NCBI GenBank assembly: GCA_025999935.1
Contig: BNXY01000049.1
Location: 1 to 19,105 of the forward strand
Origin: Bacteroidia bacterium
GTDB lineage: Bacteria; Bacteroidota; Bacteroidia; Bacteroidales; Azobacteroidaceae
Direction: 5' to 3'
Length of the DNA stretch: 19,105 nt
Shown: piece after piece, positions 17,001 to 19,105 of the stretch
How the letters are laid out: every line of letters begins with the position of its first letter
How positions within the stretch are numbered: position 1 is the first letter of the stretch
Translations under genes and position numbers: made by a program
Notes under the pieces: model-generated
What the model was told of the DNA's origin: nothing
Seen by the model: only the letters and a program-made list of their open reading frames with translations
Databases searched by the model: none

Positions 17001-17361
17001 CGACACCGGAGGATTCGCTTCATTCATCCTGTTGTGCGGATTATCCGTCAATGCCAATATTTACATACTCAACGAGTACAACAATATCTTGAAAAAACGG
17101 AATATTTCTCGGCTCAACGCCTACATCAAAGCATGGAACGCCAAAATCAGTCCGATTTTCCTGACGGTCATCTCCACCATTCTCGGCTTTATTCCTTTTA
17201 TGATTGGCTACAAGGAATCTTTCTGGTTCCCCCTCGCAGCCGGCACCATCGGCGGACTTATCGTATCCCTGTTGGGGACTTTCTGCTTTTTACCGCTGTT
17301 TATGGGTGTGGCAAATGATACGCGCCTATCTCCTCATGATATGCCGAAAGAAATTTTATAG
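14095..17361 (+). CDS. RND efflux permease 2 (divergent Bacteroidetes-type RND subunit)
   Basis: Second RND superfamily permease, 1088 residues. It shares the fold of permease 1 but belongs to a different lineage, seen from its N-terminus (FSIILGFVCLTLVGLALVPL, then VKLSPSQTLPQINVNFSM) and NGWGSINIRFDKH. TM1 is at about 9-30, TM2-6 begin near residue 340, a basic cytoplasmic loop covers about 480-530 (KLKMKKTAKTKKQ, then RTRSRKRK), and TM7 is at about 541-561. Relay residues: TM4 LTLVIDNTIVMSD has D407-N408; TM10 GLSVNANIYILNE has Asn986 where AcrB has K940; TM11 AKISPIFLTVIS has Lys and Thr at the R971 and T978 positions. It has no adaptor or channel of its own and starts 6 bases after the OEP gene. 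It may form a hetero-trimer with permease 1, as MdtB/MdtC do, or share the adaptor (inference). Confidence 0.9.
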   Translation: MKQKIPSFSIILGFVCLTLVGLALVPLLPVKLSPSQTLPQINVNFSMSGNASRVVEIEATSKLEAMLSRIKGVETIRSVSGNGWGSINIRFDKHINIDIARFEVSTVIRQTWPDLPETMSYPTISLTRSDEDANRPFLSYTINAPANPIIIQQYAENNIKPKLAQIAGVSQINVSGSMPMEWRLEYDYKQLETLGLSMEDIRFAINNYLSKEFLGTATIASSGDKGETEWIRLALIPEKSGDENFNPALIQVKNVDGKIISLDQLITISHLEREARSYYRINGLNSISLSIISDENANQLELSRKVKDKLKEIKASFPAGYEMHVGYDATEFIQRELEKVYFRSGLTLLILLFFVLIIYRSLKYLLLIFLSLFMNIAIAITFYYFSGLEIQLYSLAGITISLTLVIDNTIVMSDQIIRRHNRMAFLAILTATVTTIASLAIIFFLDEKIRLNLLDFSMVIIINLAVSLFIALFLVPALIEKLKMKKTAKTKKQNFIARLLSGIGSSLRRTDQIGRTRSRKRKPVLFFFNRFYAAFCRFTWRWRVPVCIFIILAFGLPVFLLPDKVKKEGKWGEFYNKTLGSTVYKEKIKPYSDACLGGTLRLFAQKVFTGSYFAGRGEQTSIYITATLPNGSTVPQMNNLVQRMEQYISQFPEVQLFQTNINSARRANISVQFTKESERTGFPYLLRSKLITKALELGGGSWTISGLGDGFSNNVSEYAGFYRVILHGFNYDELTELAAKFKVKLLGNRRIKEVNIASEFSDYKDDYQEFIFNLNRERLAQENIQPIHLFNTLKPTFGQEIPAGTLPGEYGLERIVLHSKQSKEYDIWSLNNIPGKTSNGKEYKLKELADLIKSQAPQQVVKEDQQYKLCLQYEYIGASEQGRKALEIYIEEFKEELPMGYTIENQQRYGYWSREDSKQYSLLLLIFVIVYFMCSILFNSLKQPFSVIFVIPISFIGIFLTFYLFRLNFDTGGFASFILLCGLSVNANIYILNEYNNILKKRNISRLNAYIKAWNAKISPIFLTVISTILGFIPFMIGYKESFWFPLAAGTIGGLIVSLLGTFCFLPLFMGVANDTRLSPHDMPKEIL

Positions 17362-17665
17362 TCATATTAAGTTCTAATTTTTAAAACAACTCTTTTGACA
17401 ACCTAAGCCGATACATCGTCAACAATAAGGGTTATGCAAATTATGGAGATGAAAACATCCGGTGAGGAAAAAACATTACCTTATGCTATAAAAAAACCAA
17501 GACGTATTTTGTCGTTGTTTATACTTATCTTTGCAGTCGGGAAATAAAAAAACAAACGGAACAGTATTGACACCCGAAATGTAATAAGGGTGATTTTGAG
17601 GTTTTGAAATTGGATTAAAAAAATAAGTATGATAAATGGCTTAAATTTGATTTTTCAGATTATAA
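17362..17665. other. AT-rich intergenic stretch without an intact gene
   Basis: No complete gene is visible between permease 2 and the nuclease remnant. One frame over about 17386-17460 reads protein-like (SFDNLSRYIVNNKGYANYG) before a stop, but no family is recognised. A -7 promoter element sits at 17526-17533. No clear rho-independent terminator for the RND operon was found. Confidence 0.5.
17526..17533 (+). promoter_or_regulatory. -7 promoter element upstream of the exonuclease region
   Basis: TATCTTTG followed by CA is an exact TAnnTTTG. The nearest TTTG upstream (17508-17511) is only 14 bases away, short of the normal 19-21, so the -33 box is poor. It lies about 280 bases before the exonuclease ATG and could drive that gene with a long leader running through the nuclease remnant. 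Confidence 0.5.
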
Positions 17666-17815
17666 AATGGCAAAAATGCTTCTATTAGCAATAAAAGTTG
17701 GGAAGAAAAACGAGAACGCTTTTGCACTGGCTCATACAATGAAATTGCAATTAGCAAATATGAGAAATGGGATATGAAAACGAAAGAATTAGGATTTATG
17801 TTATACACAAGATAA
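17666..17815 (+). pseudogene. C-terminal remnant of a DUF1524/GmrSD-like HNH nuclease
   Basis: An ATG-less frame of 49 codons ending TAA at 17813-17815. It reads NASISNKSWEEKRERF, then SYNEIAISKYEKWDM and KTKELGFMLYTR. The pattern N..ISN.SWEEKR followed by a short linker and EI..YE.W resembles the conserved segment after the HNH site in DUF1524 proteins (C-terminal domain of GmrSD-type modification-dependent restriction enzymes and DUF262 relatives). In intact members this stretch is preceded by the HNH motif and a GNLTLL block, neither of which is seen. An overlapping frame just upstream (DKWLKFDFSDYK) may be another decayed piece, implying a frameshift. This is probably a relic of a defence gene. 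The match was made by eye, so confidence is moderate. Confidence 0.45.
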
Positions 17816-17816
17816 T

Positions 17817-18311
17817 ATGACTGACTTTGCCGCCATAGATTTTGAAACCGCCAACTACAACCCCTCAAGCGTTTGTAGTGTAGGCGTTGTGATTGTCCGT
17901 AACGGTCAAATCACAGAAAAGATTTACCGTTTAATCCGCCCAGAACCGGAATGGTATTCGTATTGGAACACGCAAATTCACGGACTGACAGCCGAAGATA
18001 CGGCAAATGCGCCCGTATTTTCCGATGTTTGGGCAGAAATCGCACCGAAAATTGCAGGTTTGCCTTTGGTGGCGCACAACAGCCCTTTCGATGAGGGCTG
18101 TCTGCGGGCGGTGCATCGCGTTTATCAAATGGATTATCCCGATTATGCGTTTCATTGCACTTGTCGGGCATCGCGCAGGATGTTTGGAAAACAATTGCCC
18201 AATCATCAACTACACACGGTAGCAGCACATTGTGGATTTGATTTGCAAAATCATCATCATGCTTTGGCGGATGCGGAGGCGTGTGCGGCAATAGCCATGC
18301 AGATATTCTAA
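17817..18311 (+). CDS. DEDDh 3'-5' exonuclease (DnaQ/epsilon-like)
   Basis: A 164-residue stand-alone exonuclease domain of the DnaQ superfamily that removes nucleotides from 3' ends with two metal ions. All acidic and base residues are present: ExoI D8 and E10 (IDFETA), ExoII D92 (VAHNSPFDEGCL) and ExoIII H147 and D152 (HHALADAEA). IHGLTAED at 54-61 is the usual spacer motif. No polymerase, BRCT or helicase domain is attached, and the length covers only the catalytic core. Its ATG is 1 base after the stop of the nuclease remnant. Coding sequence looks more GC-rich than the region just before it. It could act in repair or RNA processing. The minus-strand tRNA genes follow after a 114-base gap. 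Confidence 0.88.
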   Translation: MTDFAAIDFETANYNPSSVCSVGVVIVRNGQITEKIYRLIRPEPEWYSYWNTQIHGLTAEDTANAPVFSDVWAEIAPKIAGLPLVAHNSPFDEGCLRAVHRVYQMDYPDYAFHCTCRASRRMFGKQLPNHQLHTVAAHCGFDLQNHHHALADAEACAAIAMQIF

Positions 18312-18383
18312 TTTTCCTCTATAAGATGCCTTGAGAGCAGGCAACATTGGTGGAGTTGTATGCAAATTGTATGCAATTAAAAA

Positions 18384-18415
18384 CAAAAAAGAGCTACAAT
18401 CGCTCGTAACTCTTT
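18384..18415 (-). terminator. Rho-independent terminator of the tRNA-Asn pair
   Basis: On the minus strand, AAAGAGTTAC (18415-18406) pairs with GTAGCTCTTT (18397-18388): a 10-bp stem with one G-U pair and an 8-base loop, followed by further T residues. It sits 10 bases beyond the 3' end of the downstream tRNA gene, as expected for a terminator of the tRNA transcript. Confidence 0.75.
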
Positions 18416-18425
18416 AATTGTTCTG

Positions 18426-18499
18426 CTCTCCCTCTTGGACTTGAACCAAGGACCCTCTGATTAACAGTCAGATGCTCTAACCGACTGAGCTAAGGAAGA
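18426..18499 (-). tRNA. tRNA-Asn (anticodon GTT), distal copy
   Basis: Minus-strand cloverleaf of 74 bases. The acceptor TCTTCCT pairs with AGGGAGA, including one T-G pair. The D stem is GCTC/GAGC. The anticodon stem TCTGA/TCAGA encloses CTGTTAA with anticodon GTT. The T arm is CTTGG-TTCAAGT-CCAAG. CCA is not encoded. The D loop has AGTCGG where the sister copy has AGTTGG. It is second in the transcript, before the terminator. Confidence 0.95.
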
Positions 18500-18522
18500 A
18501 TAACCCTTGTGACATTTCTCTG

Positions 18523-18596
18523 CTCTCCCTCTTGGACTTGAACCAAGGACCCTCTGATTAACAGTCAGATGCTCTAACCAACTGAGCTAAGGAAGA
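18523..18596 (-). tRNA. tRNA-Asn (anticodon GTT), promoter-proximal copy
   Basis: Minus-strand cloverleaf with the same acceptor, anticodon (GTT) and T arms as the copy at 18426-18499, from which it differs by one D-loop base. CCA is not encoded. The two genes are 23 bases apart, with a repeat period of 97 bases, and appear to be a tandem duplication read as one transcript. Confidence 0.95.
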
Positions 18597-18627
18597 ATTT
18601 TTTTTGCATTTTATCTCAAATGCGATG

Positions 18628-18635
18628 CAAAAGTA
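18628..18635 (-). promoter_or_regulatory. -7 promoter element of the tRNA-Asn pair
   Basis: On the minus strand this reads TACTTTTG followed by CA, an exact TAnnTTTG, 32 bases before the 5' end of the first tRNA. A partial -33 match (TTGC, plus-strand 18655-18658) lies 19 bases upstream. Confidence 0.7.
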
Positions 18636-18658
18636 GTGGTATTTTTCCAAATATGCAA

Positions 18659-18666
18659 TATCTTTG
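18659..18666 (+). promoter_or_regulatory. -7 promoter element of the PfkB-kinase gene
   Basis: TATCTTTG followed by CA is an exact TAnnTTTG, 41 bases before the kinase ATG at 18708. No clear TTTG is found at the -33 position, which falls on the divergent tRNA promoter. Confidence 0.65.
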
Positions 18667-18707
18667 CAGAAAATTTTAATTAAATATCGAAAACAAATTA
18701 ATTATAC

Positions 18708-19105
18708 ATGAAAATACTTGGAATAGGTAACGCCTTAGTAGATGTTTTGGCAAAATTATCCGACGATAATCTGCTGAAAGAGTTGAATGTGGCGAAAGGG
18801 AGCATGAATCTTATTGATTCTGAAAGACGAAAAACCGTGTTTGAAAAAATCAACGGCTTGAATATAAAAATGACAACCGGAGGCTCGGTCAGTAATACAA
18901 CCCTGGCATTGAAGCATTTATCTGTTCCGGTAGGTTATATCGGAAAGATAGGAAATGATGAATACGGCGAATTTTATCTCCGGGAAATGAAGGAGTCGGG
19001 CGTAGAACTGCACCTGATTCAGGAAGATACATTTTCTGGTACAGCCATGGCAATGATTACCCCGGACGGAGAACGCACTTTCTGTACTTATCTGGGCGCC
19101 GCTGC
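18708..19105 (+). CDS. PfkB-family carbohydrate/nucleoside kinase, adenosine-kinase-like (3' partial)
   Basis: N-terminal 132 residues of a PfkB (ribokinase-like) kinase that runs off the right edge. Visible features are the first strand MKILGIGNALVDVLAKL, the substrate-binding turn MTTGGSVSNTTLALKHL (the GG-N motif of PF00294), PVGYIGKIGNDEYGEFYLREM, and the lid-side segment TPDGERTFCTYLGAA. The pattern is closest to the adenosine-kinase/sugar-kinase branch common in Bacteroidetes. The catalytic GxGD motif would lie beyond the window, so the phosphoryl acceptor is undetermined. ATG 18708 is 41 bases after an exact -7 element and gives the expected N-terminus. Confidence 0.88.
   Translation, partial: MKILGIGNALVDVLAKLSDDNLLKELNVAKGSMNLIDSERRKTVFEKINGLNIKMTTGGSVSNTTLALKHLSVPVGYIGKIGNDEYGEFYLREMKESGVELHLIQEDTFSGTAMAMITPDGERTFCTYLGAA

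Noticed and set aside
17386..17460. Protein-like frame (SFDNLSRYIVNNK) in the gap after permease 2
   Set aside because: No start, no recognised family, and stops soon after. It could be a relic but cannot be supported.
18356..18376. Two direct copies of TTGTATGCAA, 11 bases apart, near the tRNA terminator
   Set aside because: Only two short copies, with no spacer regularity or link to an att site or CRISPR. Too little to support a feature.

Overview
The window looks like chromosomal DNA of an anaerobic Bacteroidota, most likely order Bacteroidales (inference). The evidence is the recurring Bacteroidetes promoter element TAnnTTTG (five clear copies, all extended to TAnnTTTGCA), the weakness of Shine-Dalgarno sequences, and families typical of that group: a TPR-TM-HTH regulator, a 6-bladed beta-propeller exported protein, and a second RND permease of a Bacteroidetes-specific flavour.

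Region 1 (1-5239, + strand) is a heterodisulfide-reductase-like operon in the order hdrC (partial at the left edge, with an apparent frameshift) - DUF2007 - hdrB - rmuC - hdrA. HdrA (FAD plus four ferredoxin-type cysteine motifs), HdrB (two complete CCG domains) and HdrC together would make a cytoplasmic electron-bifurcating or electron-confurcating module. A DNA-recombination gene (rmuC) and a 26-codon remnant of a HepT-like toxin gene lie between hdrB and hdrA. No hydrogenase, MvhD or other electron-input gene is present in the window.

Region 2 (5260-8281, +) holds a TPR/transmembrane/coiled-coil/HTH protein 20 bases after hdrA, then a secreted 6-bladed beta-propeller protein with a near-perfect Bacteroidetes promoter whose -7 box sits in a 12-base palindrome. 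The pair looks like an envelope-sensing regulator and an exported partner. Function is unknown.

Region 3 (8352-17361, +) is a tight RND efflux operon: lipoprotein adaptor, RND permease 1, TolC-like outer membrane factor, RND permease 2. Gene junctions are 6 bases apart or overlap. A 33-base interspersed palindromic repeat occurs twice here, both times inside coding sequence and in two different reading frames. One copy adds about 11 residues to permease 1. The other supplies part of the signal peptide region of the outer membrane factor.

Region 4 (17362-19105) is a decayed stretch with what looks like the C-terminal remnant of a DUF1524/GmrSD-type HNH nuclease. It is followed by a DEDDh exonuclease gene (+), a minus-strand pair of nearly identical tRNA-Asn(GTT) genes with their own terminator, and the start of a PfkB-family kinase gene (+) that runs off the right edge. 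The tRNA and kinase promoters are divergent and physically overlap.
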